Assembly (NCBI RefSeq): GCF_007990265.1 | Contig: NZ_BJWH01000001.1 | Span: 62,001-126,000 of the forward strand | Direction: 5' to 3' | Length of the DNA: 64,000 nucleotides | From: Cellulomonas terrae | GTDB lineage: Bacteria > Actinomycetota > Actinomycetes > Actinomycetales > Cellulomonadaceae | In this document: positions 54,549-61,390 of the stretch, one piece after another | Numbering within the stretch: the first letter of the stretch is position 1 | Layout of the letters: each line of letters begins with the position of its first letter | Translations under genes and position numbers: made by a program | Notes under the pieces: model-generated | Seen by the model: the letters and a program-made list of their open reading frames with translations, nothing else | Databases searched by the model: none | What the model was told of the DNA's origin: nothing

Positions 54549-54587
54549 GGGCGGCGGCTCCGTGAGGCAGGGTCGGCTAGGGCGGAC

Positions 54588-54674
54588 CCATGCACCCAGG
54601 CGGGCGGTGCGAGGCGGGGTACTGCGGCCGCTCCCCGGTGGTTGCACCCACCTGCGCCAGTCACGACCGGGGCC
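54588..54674 (-). promoter_or_regulatory. ZTP (pfl) riboswitch upstream of purH
   Basis: On the minus strand the conserved ZTP aptamer blocks appear in order: CGGTCGTGACTGGCG, GGTGGG, CAACCACCGGGGAGCGG, a short GC-rich linker, then CCGCCTGGGTGCATGG. The match to the consensus is closer than for the glyA copy. It occupies the gap between purN (ends 54699) and purH (starts 54548). ZMP/ZTP binding would raise PurH expression. Confidence 0.93.
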
Positions 54675-54698
54675 GAGTCTAGCCGAGCCCGCCGGGCG

Positions 54699-55346
54699 TC
54701 AGCCGACGATCGCGTGCCGGCCCTCGACGCGCAGCCCGCCGCGCGCGATGCGGCCCACCCACTCGACGAGCAACGGCTGCTCGACGGCCTTGATGCGCTC
54801 GTGCAGCCTCGCCTCGTCGTCGTCGGGCTCCACCGGGACGGTGGCCTGCGCGAGGATCGGCCCGGTGTCGACGCCCTCGTCGACCACCATGACCGTGCAG
54901 CCCGTCACCTTGACGCCGTAGGCGAGCGCGTCCCGCACGCCGTGCGCGCCGGGGAACGACGGCAGGAGCGCCGGGTGGGTGTTGACGATCCGCCCCCCGA
55001 AGCGCGCGAGGAACGACGCGCCGAACAGCTTCATGAACCCTGCCAGCACGACCAGGTCCGGTGAGAACACCGCCACGGTCTCCGCGATCGCCGCGTCCCA
55101 GGCCGCACGGTCGTCGAAGTCCTTGACCGACACGACCGCCGTCGGGACGCCCGCCTCGAGCGCGATCTCGAGCGCCCGGATGTCGCCCCGGTCCGCGACC
55201 ACGGCCACCACCCGCGCACCGTAGGCAGGATCCTCGTGGGCGGCCAGCAGGGCCGCCAGGTTCGAGCCGGTCCCGGACACGAGGACCACCAGCCGTCCGG
55301 ACCCGCGAGTGGTCGGGGCGGGAGGCGGGGGCGTCTCGGGCGTCAC
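54699..55346 (-). CDS. purN: Phosphoribosylglycinamide formyltransferase
   Basis: 215 residues from GTG 55346. Motifs: LVSGTGSNLAALL, FSPDLVVLAGFMKLFGASF, VNTHPALLPSFPGAHGVRDAL (catalytic Asn-His) and VDEGVDTGPILAQ. It transfers formyl from 10-formyl-THF to GAR in purine synthesis. A -10 TAGGGT (55358-55353) ends 6 bases before the GTG, so it is probably leaderless. purH follows after the riboswitch. Confidence 0.96.
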   Translation of the reverse strand: MTPETPPPPAPTTRGSGRLVVLVSGTGSNLAALLAAHEDPAYGARVVAVVADRGDIRALEIALEAGVPTAVVSVKDFDDRAAWDAAIAETVAVFSPDLVVLAGFMKLFGASFLARFGGRIVNTHPALLPSFPGAHGVRDALAYGVKVTGCTVMVVDEGVDTGPILAQATVPVEPDDDEARLHERIKAVEQPLLVEWVGRIARGGLRVEGRHAIVG

Positions 55347-55352
55347 GCGCCG

Positions 55353-55358
55353 ACCCTA
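55353..55358 (-). promoter_or_regulatory. Leaderless -10 of purN
   Basis: TAGGGT on the minus strand with a 6-base spacer to the GTG. Confidence 0.5.
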
Positions 55359-55408
55359 CCGGCGGACGGACCGTCCGGTGCCCGGCGTCCGTGGGCGAGA
55401 ATGCACGG

Positions 55409-55936
55409 GTGAGCAACCCGTACGCGCCGCCCGAACACCGTCCCGGCACCCAGGACGACGCCCCGGCTCACCCGACCCCGGTCTGGCCCCCTGCCGGCGG
55501 TCCGCAGCCGGCCCCGGTCGCCCCGGAGCGACCGCCGGCCGACCCGGAGGGCACCGCACGTGCGACGAGCCTCACCCGGTTGTTCGCCGTGCTCGTGCTC
55601 GCGTCGGTGCTCGTCGAGACGCTGCGCCTGCCGTGGCAGGCGGCCGCGCTCCCCTTCGCGCTCGCCGCGGTCGTCGTCGGTGTGCGCGCGCTCGTCGTCG
55701 CCGTGCGCGCCCGGTCGCGCGGGCTCGCGCCCCTGCTCGCCGTCGGACTGTTCGTCTCCCTGTCGTGGTCACTGCTCCTGGTCGGCCAGGTGGCCACGTG
55801 GCCGGCACAGGTGGCCAAGGAGGAGTGCCTGGACGGGGCTCTGACCATCGGGGCGCGGAGCGCCTGCGAGACGCAGTACGAGCAGGACGTCGAGGAGCTG
55901 CTCCCGTCGATGGGCGGACGCAGCACCGGGTCCTGA
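55409..55936 (+). CDS. Proline-rich small membrane protein of unknown function
   Basis: 175 residues from GTG 55409, chosen because the protein then starts SNPYAPPEH, typical of actinobacterial Pro-rich membrane proteins; GTG 55391 would add six residues. A GAGAAT -10-like box sits 6 bases before the GTG. N-terminal Pro-rich stretch (about 1-50), then three hydrophobic segments (FAVLVLASVLVETL, AALPFALAAVVVGVRALVV, LAPLLAVGLFVSLSWSLLLV). An extracytoplasmic tail has two Cys (EECLD, RSACETQ) that could bridge. No family recognised. Convergent with the gene at 55938, with one base between the stops. Confidence 0.7.
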   Translation: MSNPYAPPEHRPGTQDDAPAHPTPVWPPAGGPQPAPVAPERPPADPEGTARATSLTRLFAVLVLASVLVETLRLPWQAAALPFALAAVVVGVRALVVAVRARSRGLAPLLAVGLFVSLSWSLLLVGQVATWPAQVAKEECLDGALTIGARSACETQYEQDVEELLPSMGGRSTGS

Positions 55937-55937
55937 G

Positions 55938-57221
55938 TCAGGACGGGTCGCGGCGCAGCACCGCACGCAGCCTGCTGACGACCTCCGCGCGCAGCACCGG
56001 GTCGGTGGGCAACGCCACGAGCAGCGCCCCCGCAAGCAGCCCGGCGCCGGCCAGCAGCCCGACGACACCTCCCTGCGCACCGACCTCCGCCAGCCGGTCC
56101 GGACCGATCCCACCGCTGGCCAGCGTGACGAGGACCGCGACGACGAGGACACCGCCGACCGCGGCCGTCACGCACGCCAGCGCCGTGTCCCACCAGCGCT
56201 GCGGCACGAGCCTCCGGTGGACGTAGAGCCCCACCAGCGCGCCGACCCCCACGAGCACGAGCGGCACCAGGCTCGTCGCCGGTCCGACCACGTCGGAGGG
56301 TGGGAGCGCGCCGAGCATCGGCACCGCCGGCAACGCCCCGCCGATGACCTCGTCGGGCGCGAAGTGCGTCCCCGCACCGACCGCGAACCCGGCACCCGTC
56401 AGCCACGCGACCGCCCACACCACCAGGTTCGGCAGGTAGGCCAGCTCCGCGACGGCCAGCACGACGCCACCGACGGCGTCGAGCCCGAGGCCACGCACGA
56501 CGTCGCTGATGGTCGCGCGGCCCGCCAGGACCCACACCGTGGTCACGAGGGCGGCGACGAGCACGAGCGCCGCCGCGCCGAGCACCCCGCCCGCCGCACC
56601 GGTGCGCACCGGCGCCGGGAAGCGGGACCAGGCAGGCCGGGTGAGGACGCGCAGCGACGGCGCCTCCGGGCGGGCCAGCAGGCCGGCTCCGAGACCGGTG
56701 GCGGACACCGCTGCACCGCCGGCGACCGCTCTCGCCAGGTCCGCGCCCCCGACCCCGGTGACCAGCGCCAGCAGCACCGCGACGAGGGTGTACGTCGCGA
56801 CGCCCGCCGCGTACCCCGACCACGTGGCCAGGCCAGACCGGCGCGCCGAGGCATAGCAGACGAAGACCGCGACCACCGTGACCCCGAGCGGCACCAGGGT
56901 CACCACGGCGGGACCGACGTGGGCCGGGACCCCGTGCCCGAGCAGCCACAGCGCCGACCCGACACCGACGGAGCGGAACCACCCGACCCCGCTGTTCGAC
57001 GGGTCGGCCGACGTCGCGACGTAGGCCGCGACCGCCGGCAGCGCCAGGACGAGGAACGACAGGAGCGCGGCCTGCAGCGCGGACAGCACGCCCGCGACCC
57101 AGCGCGGGGCGCCGTCGAGCGCACTCGTGACGAACGTCGGCGCCGGCTCGTCGGACAGCGTGCGACGACGGCGACGGTCGACGACGGGGGTACCCCCCGT
57201 CCGGGGGCCGGTGGCGCTCAC
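55938..57221 (-). CDS. DUF6350-type multi-pass membrane protein
   Basis: 427 residues from GTG 57221. About 10-12 hydrophobic segments, Ala/Val/Gly-rich loops, and PSNSGVGWFRSVGVGSALWLLGHG near the N-terminus and YLPNLVVWAVAWLTGAGFAVGAGT in the middle, which are landmarks of the family now called DUF6350. The gene order sucC-sucD-this-purN-purH is common in actinobacteria and supports the identification. Related proteins have been discussed as cell-division-associated membrane proteins, but the function here is unproven. GTG or an alternative nearby start is possible. Confidence 0.75.
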   Translation of the reverse strand: MSATGPRTGGTPVVDRRRRRTLSDEPAPTFVTSALDGAPRWVAGVLSALQAALLSFLVLALPAVAAYVATSADPSNSGVGWFRSVGVGSALWLLGHGVPAHVGPAVVTLVPLGVTVVAVFVCYASARRSGLATWSGYAAGVATYTLVAVLLALVTGVGGADLARAVAGGAAVSATGLGAGLLARPEAPSLRVLTRPAWSRFPAPVRTGAAGGVLGAAALVLVAALVTTVWVLAGRATISDVVRGLGLDAVGGVVLAVAELAYLPNLVVWAVAWLTGAGFAVGAGTHFAPDEVIGGALPAVPMLGALPPSDVVGPATSLVPLVLVGVGALVGLYVHRRLVPQRWWDTALACVTAAVGGVLVVAVLVTLASGGIGPDRLAEVGAQGGVVGLLAGAGLLAGALLVALPTDPVLRAEVVSRLRAVLRRDPS

Positions 57222-57330
57222 CGTGCCATGGTCGCTGCCGCGCTCGCCCGAGCGGCGAACCCGGCACGGCGCGTCGGCGTCCGGGTACGCGAAAGGCGCC
57301 GGCCCCGTGGACCGGCGCCTCGCGGACGGG

Positions 57331-58206
57331 CTAGGAGAGCAGCTGGCGGGCGAGCTCGGCCGTCTCGGACGGCGTCTTGCCGACCTTGACGCCCGCGGCC
57401 TCGAGGGCCTCCTTCTTGGCCTGCGCAGTACCCGACGAGCCGGAGACGATGGCGCCGGCGTGGCCCATCGTCTTGCCCTCGGGAGCCGTGAACCCGGCGA
57501 CGTAGCCGACGACGGGCTTGGTGACGTGCTCGGCGATGTAGGCCGCCGCACGCTCCTCGGCGTCCCCGCCGATCTCACCGATCATCACGATGACCTCGGT
57601 GTCCGGGTCCGCCTCGAACGCCGCGAGGGCGTCGATGTGCGTCGTGCCGATGATCGGGTCGCCGCCGATGCCGATCGCCGTCGAGAACCCGAAGTCCCGC
57701 AGCTCGTACATCATCTGGTAGGTCAGCGTGCCGGACTTCGACACCAGGCCGACGCGGCCGGGGCCGGTGATGTCCGCCGGGATGATGCCGACGTTGGACT
57801 TCCCGGGGCTGATCAGGCCGGGGCAGTTCGGGCCGATGAGCCGCACGTTCTTCTCCAGCGCGAGCGCGAAGAACTCGGCGGTGTCCGCCACGGGGACGCC
57901 CTCGGTGATGATGACGACGAGCGGGATCCCCGCCTCGATCGCCTCGACGACCGCGGCCTTGGTGTGGGCCGGCGGCACGAAGACGACGGAGACGTCCGCG
58001 CCCGTGGCGTCCATCGCCTCGGAGACGGAGCCGAAGACGGGGACGTCCACGTCACCGAACGCGACGGAGGTGCCCGCCTTGCGGGGGTTCACCCCGCCGA
58101 CGACGGACGTGCCGGACGCGAGCATGCGGGTCGTGTGCTTCTGGCCCTCGGAGCCCGTCATGCCCTGGACGATGACCTTGGATGCCTCGGTCAGGAAGAT
58201 CGCCAT
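57331..58206 (-). CDS. sucD: Succinyl-CoA synthetase alpha subunit
   Basis: 291 residues from ATG 58206. CoA-binding Rossmann motif [46 protein letters not shown] and the phospho-His segment [15 protein letters not shown]. With SucC it forms succinate, CoA and NTP in the TCA cycle. It starts 32 bases after the sucC stop, in one operon. A possible short hairpin (GGCGCCGGCCCCGTGGACCGGCGCC-like, about 57294-57318) lies after the stop. Confidence 0.97.
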   Translation of the reverse strand: MAIFLTEASKVIVQGMTGSEGQKHTTRMLASGTSVVGGVNPRKAGTSVAFGDVDVPVFGSVSEAMDATGADVSVVFVPPAHTKAAVVEAIEAGIPLVVIITEGVPVADTAEFFALALEKNVRLIGPNCPGLISPGKSNVGIIPADITGPGRVGLVSKSGTLTYQMMYELRDFGFSTAIGIGGDPIIGTTHIDALAAFEADPDTEVIVMIGEIGGDAEERAAAYIAEHVTKPVVGYVAGFTAPEGKTMGHAGAIVSGSSGTAQAKKEALEAAGVKVGKTPSETAELARQLLS

Positions 58207-58238
58207 GGTGGTGTCTGCTTCTCTCTGCGTCAGGGGGT

Positions 58239-59420
58239 TCAGGCCGCGGCGTGGGCGAGCTCGGCCGCCTTGTCGGCGCCGCCGTCCATCGTGTCCGCGA
58301 TCGTGACCAGCGGGTGACCGGCCTCGGCGAGGATGCGACGACCCTCGAGCACGTTGTTGCCGTCCAGGCGGACGACCAGCGGCTTGGAGGCCTCGTCGCC
58401 GAGGATCTCGAGGGCGGCGACGATGCCGTTGGCGACCGCGTCGCACGCCGTGATGCCGCCGAAGACGTTGACGAACACGGCCTTGACCTGCGGGTCCGTG
58501 AGGATGATGTCGAGGCCCGCGGCCATGATCTCGGCGCTGGCGCCGCCCCCGATGTCGAGGAAGTTGGCCGGCTTCACGCCACCGTGGGCCTCACCGGCGT
58601 ACGCGACGACGTCGAGCGTGCTCATCACGAGCCCGGCGCCGTTGCCGATGATGCCGACCTCGCCGTCGAGCTTGACGTAGTTGAGGTCCTTCTCCTTGGC
58701 GCGCGCCTCGAGGGGGTCCGTCTCGCCGGCGTCCTCGAGCTCGGCGTGCTCCGGGTGCCGGAAGTCCGCGTTGGCGTCGAGCGTGACCTTGCCGTCGAGC
58801 GCGACGATCTCGCCGTCCTCGGTGAGGACCAGGGGGTTCACCTCGACGAGCGTGGCGTCCTCGCTGCGGTAGACGGTCCACAGCGTCTGGAGGACCGCCG
58901 CGACCTTGGGGGCGATCTCGGCGTCGAAGCCGGCGGCCGCCACGATCTCGTCGGCCTTCGCCTGGTCGATGCCGGTGCGCGGGTCGACCGCGACCTTGGC
59001 GAGCGCGTCGGGGCGCTCCACCGCCAGCTGCTCGATGTCCATGCCGCCCTCGACCGAGCACATCGCCAGGTAGCGGCGCTCGGCGCGGTCGAGCAGGAGG
59101 GAGAAGTAGAACTCCGTCGCGATCTTGGCGCCTGCGGCGATCATCACGCGGTGGACCGTGTGGCCCTTGATGTCCATCCCGAGGATCTCGGCAGCCTTCT
59201 CGGCCGCGTCGTCGGCGGACCTGGCCAGCTTGACGCCGCCGGCCTTGCCGCGGCCACCGACCTTGACCTGTGCCTTGACGACCACGACGCCCGGCTGACC
59301 GCCCAGGAGCTGCTCCGCGCCGGCGCGGGCCTCCTCGGGAGTCGTGGCGACGACGCCGCCGAGCACGGGGACGCCGTGCTTCTCGAAGATGTCACGTGCC
59401 TGGTACTCGAACAGGTCCAC
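58239..59420 (-). CDS. sucC: Succinyl-CoA synthetase beta subunit
   Basis: 393 residues from GTG 59420. Starts [19 protein letters not shown], an ATP-grasp domain follows with [41 protein letters not shown] and [17 protein letters not shown]; the C-terminal ligase domain carries [16 protein letters not shown]. First gene of sucCD. A 22-bp element shared with icd lies 82 bases upstream of the start. Confidence 0.97.
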   Translation of the reverse strand: MDLFEYQARDIFEKHGVPVLGGVVATTPEEARAGAEQLLGGQPGVVVVKAQVKVGGRGKAGGVKLARSADDAAEKAAEILGMDIKGHTVHRVMIAAGAKIATEFYFSLLLDRAERRYLAMCSVEGGMDIEQLAVERPDALAKVAVDPRTGIDQAKADEIVAAAGFDAEIAPKVAAVLQTLWTVYRSEDATLVEVNPLVLTEDGEIVALDGKVTLDANADFRHPEHAELEDAGETDPLEARAKEKDLNYVKLDGEVGIIGNGAGLVMSTLDVVAYAGEAHGGVKPANFLDIGGGASAEIMAAGLDIILTDPQVKAVFVNVFGGITACDAVANGIVAALEILGDEASKPLVVRLDGNNVLEGRRILAEAGHPLVTIADTMDGGADKAAELAHAAA

Positions 59421-59501
59421 CTGGTCTGGGTCCTCTCATCACCGGCGTTCGACGGCCTCTGTACGGCCGAAACGCCCCGGTCGATGGTAGCGGGCACGCA
59501 C

Positions 59502-59523
59502 AGATATCTTCACATCGAGAGAT
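59502..59523 (-). promoter_or_regulatory. TCA-gene element upstream of sucC (shared with icd)
   Basis: Matches the icd element at 17 of 22 positions, same orientation relative to the gene. The ends AGAT and TCGAGAGAT are identical; the centre ATCTTCACA replaces TACTCGACG. Confidence 0.65.
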
Positions 59524-59591
59524 GTGGCGTACGCGAGGCCGGATCATCCACACATTCTTCGCAACCCCTCCCCCGAATCGTCCCGATCCGC

Positions 59592-59603
59592 TACGTTCCC
59601 GGC
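59592..59603 (+). promoter_or_regulatory. Leaderless -10 in front of the kinase upstream ORF
   Basis: TACGTT (59592-59597) is followed by 6 bases and the ATG at 59604. Confidence 0.5.
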
Positions 59604-59636
59604 ATGGCTGCTCTGCTCCGCACGGACGTCCGGTGA
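59604..59636 (+). CDS. Possible leaderless 10-residue upstream ORF (MAALLRTDVR)
   Basis: The ATG sits 6 bases after a -10-like TACGTT. The stop TGA overlaps the GTG of the kinase gene (GTGA), so ribosomes that start on the leaderless 5' end would terminate and re-initiate on the kinase. No SD of its own. Small size means chance occurrence cannot be excluded. Confidence 0.4.
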   Translation: MAALLRTDVR

Positions 59637-60325
59637 GCGCCCCCTCGGACACGGCGCCGACGGCGTCGGTCGCGCGCCTCGCGGTGCTGCGGGAGGTCGC
59701 GAGCAGGATCGCCGACCCCCGCGCGCTCGGCCGTCCCGTCCTCGTCGGGATCGACGGCATGGACGGCGCCGGCAAGACCCGGTTCGCCGACGAGCTCGCC
59801 GCCGAGCTGCTGCGGGAGGGGCGCACCGTCGTGCGGATCAGCGTCGACGGGTTCCTCCGTCCGCGCGACGAGCGCTACCGCCGCGGTCGGCACTCCCCCG
59901 AGGGCTTCTGGGCGGACTCCTACGACTACGACGCGCTGCGCACCCAGGTCCTGGAGCCGTTCGCGCCCGGCGGGTCACGGCGGTTCCGTCGGGCCGTCCG
60001 CGACGTCGCCACCGACACCGCGCTCGACCTCCCGCGCGAGCACGGTACGGACAGCACGGTGCTCGTCGTCGACGGGATCTTCCTGCACCGCGACGAGCTG
60101 GCCGCCTGGTGGGACTTCTCGGTCTACCTCGACGTCGACTTCGCCGAGACGTTCGCCCGCATGGCCGTCCGCGACGGCTGCCCGCCGGACCCGATGCACC
60201 CGGCGAACGCCCGCTACGTCGAGGGGCAGCGCCACTACTTCGCGGCGTGCCGGCCCGCGTCCCGCGCCACGGTCGTCATCGACAACCGCGACCTCCGCCA
60301 CCCCCAGGTCATCCCCCACCACTGA
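59633..60325 (+). CDS. Uridine-kinase-like P-loop kinase
   Basis: 230 residues from GTG 59633. Walker A GIDGMDGAGKTRFADELA (about 38-55), then VVRISVDGFLRPRDERYRRG and GFWADSYDYDALRTQVLEPF, the Asp/Tyr pattern of Udk-like kinases. VLVVDGIFLHRDELAAWWDFSVYLD forms the Walker B side, and RMAVRDG may be the lid. It resembles the uridine kinase/phosphoribulokinase family protein widespread in actinobacteria, not canonical Udk; substrate unconfirmed. The start overlaps the stop of the 10-residue upstream ORF. Confidence 0.82.
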   Translation: MSAPSDTAPTASVARLAVLREVASRIADPRALGRPVLVGIDGMDGAGKTRFADELAAELLREGRTVVRISVDGFLRPRDERYRRGRHSPEGFWADSYDYDALRTQVLEPFAPGGSRRFRRAVRDVATDTALDLPREHGTDSTVLVVDGIFLHRDELAAWWDFSVYLDVDFAETFARMAVRDGCPPDPMHPANARYVEGQRHYFAACRPASRATVVIDNRDLRHPQVIPHH

Positions 60326-60461
60326 CCGGCTCACCGCGAACCCCCACCGCCCCGCGCGCCCGACCCCGGACGTCCGCGCTCCGGTGGGGTCAGGGCACCG
60401 GGAGCGCGGTCGCTGCGCGTCGGGTGGGTTCCGGGCTCCGGGAGCGAAGACGTCGTAGCGC

Positions 60462-60505
60462 GTCAACATCGGTTGACATCGCAGCGAGCGTCAATGTAGG
60501 TTGAC
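60462..60505 (+). promoter_or_regulatory. Tandem operators overlapping the leaderless promoter of the HTH/Clp-N pair
   Basis: Operator 1 is GTCAACATCGGTTGAC (60462-60477), perfect 6-base arms. Operator 2 is GTCAATGTAGGTTGAC (60490-60505), one arm mismatch. They are 28 bases apart. The -35 TTGACA (60473-60478) overlaps operator 1 and the -10 TAGGTT (60497-60502) overlaps operator 2, with an 18-base spacer. Seven bases later comes the ATG of the HTH gene, so the message is probably leaderless and the small HTH protein is the likely autorepressor. Confidence 0.8.
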
Positions 60506-60509
60506 GAGC

Positions 60510-60722
60510 ATGTCCGATGAGCTCATGACCGCAGCCGCGAGTGCGGCCGAGCCTGCCGACGGCCTGCGGGCCGTCCGGTCGCTGCGAGCGCTGGCCGACC
60601 GGTTGGAGGCCCTCCACGTCGAGCGCGCCCGCCGGCTCGGCTGGTCCTGGCAGCAGGTCGCCGCCGCCCTGGGGGTCTCCCGGCAGGCGGTCCACAAGAA
60701 GTACGGGAAGAGGTTCGGCTGA
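60510..60722 (+). CDS. Small helix-turn-helix protein, likely autoregulator
   Basis: 70 residues from ATG 60510. Two helices (about 15-40, RAVRSLRALADRLEALHVERARRLG) precede a compact HTH (about 42-66, SWQQVAAALGVSRQAVHKKYGKR), ending FG. Its stop overlaps the next ATG by one base (TGATG), so it is coupled to the Clp-N gene. The two GTCAA/TTGAC palindromes on its promoter are the natural targets. The organisation (tiny HTH plus Clp-N protein) recurs in actinobacteria as I recall, but I know of no assigned function. Confidence 0.85.
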   Translation: MSDELMTAAASAAEPADGLRAVRSLRALADRLEALHVERARRLGWSWQQVAAALGVSRQAVHKKYGKRFG

Positions 60723-61270
60723 TGTTCGAGAAGTTCGCCAAGGACGCCCGCGAGGCGGTCATCCAGGCCCAGGACGAGGCCCGGGCGCTCGGCGCCGACC
60801 GCGTCGGGCCGGAGCACGTGCTGCTCGGCACCGTACGGTCGCCGGACACCGTCGCCGCGCAGGCGCTCGGCCGGCTGGGCGTCGGCCACGCGACGCTGCT
60901 CGCCGCGGTCCGCGCACTGCCGGCGCACACCATCGACGCGGACGCGCTGGCGGGGATCGGCGTCGACCTGGACGCCGTCCGGGCACAGGTCGAGGCCTCG
61001 TTCGGGCCGGGGGCGCTCGACGCGATCACCAGGTCGGCACCCAGGAAGGGTCACCTGCCCTTCGAGACGGACGCCAAGAAGCTGCTCGAGGTCTCGCTGC
61101 GCGAGGCCATCCGGTGCAAGCACCGCCGGATCGACAGCGGCCACCTGCTGCTGGCGGCGGTCCGGCTGGACGACACCACCGCCTACCGGGCGCTCGCCGC
61201 GGTCGGGGTCGGACCGGCGGCAGTGCGCGAGGCCGTCACCGCCGTCTGGGCCGACGTGCCGGTGGGCTGA
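60722..61270 (+). CDS. Stand-alone Clp N-domain protein (ClpC-N-like, no AAA+ domain)
   Basis: 182 residues. The start MFEKFAKDAREAVIQAQDEARALGADRVGPEHVLLGTV closely follows the N-domain of ClpC. A second repeat begins near residue 100 (FETDAKKLLEVSLREAIRCKHRRIDSGHLLLAAV). There is no ATPase module, so it cannot unfold proteins by itself. It may act as an adaptor, decoy or substrate-binding factor for ClpC, or as a stress sensor with the HTH protein. Full N-domain repeats with intact hydrophobic cores argue against a degraded clpC. The 120 bases after it, up to the pcrA stop, show no gene. Confidence 0.88.
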   Translation: MFEKFAKDAREAVIQAQDEARALGADRVGPEHVLLGTVRSPDTVAAQALGRLGVGHATLLAAVRALPAHTIDADALAGIGVDLDAVRAQVEASFGPGALDAITRSAPRKGHLPFETDAKKLLEVSLREAIRCKHRRIDSGHLLLAAVRLDDTTAYRALAAVGVGPAAVREAVTAVWADVPVG

Positions 61271-61390
61271 GGTGACCGCCTGGACGCTCTCGACCGTGCT
61301 CCGCACCCGCGCATGGGGCGTCCGCGCACCGCGCGCAGCCGGGCACGACGCCGTCCCGGGGACGCGGCGGCCGCGGTCGTGCGGGTCGCG

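Noticed and set aside
60722..61270. Clp-N protein as a truncated clpC remnant
   Set aside because: It has two complete N-domain repeats, a clean stop, coupling to an upstream gene and no AAA+ remnants downstream.
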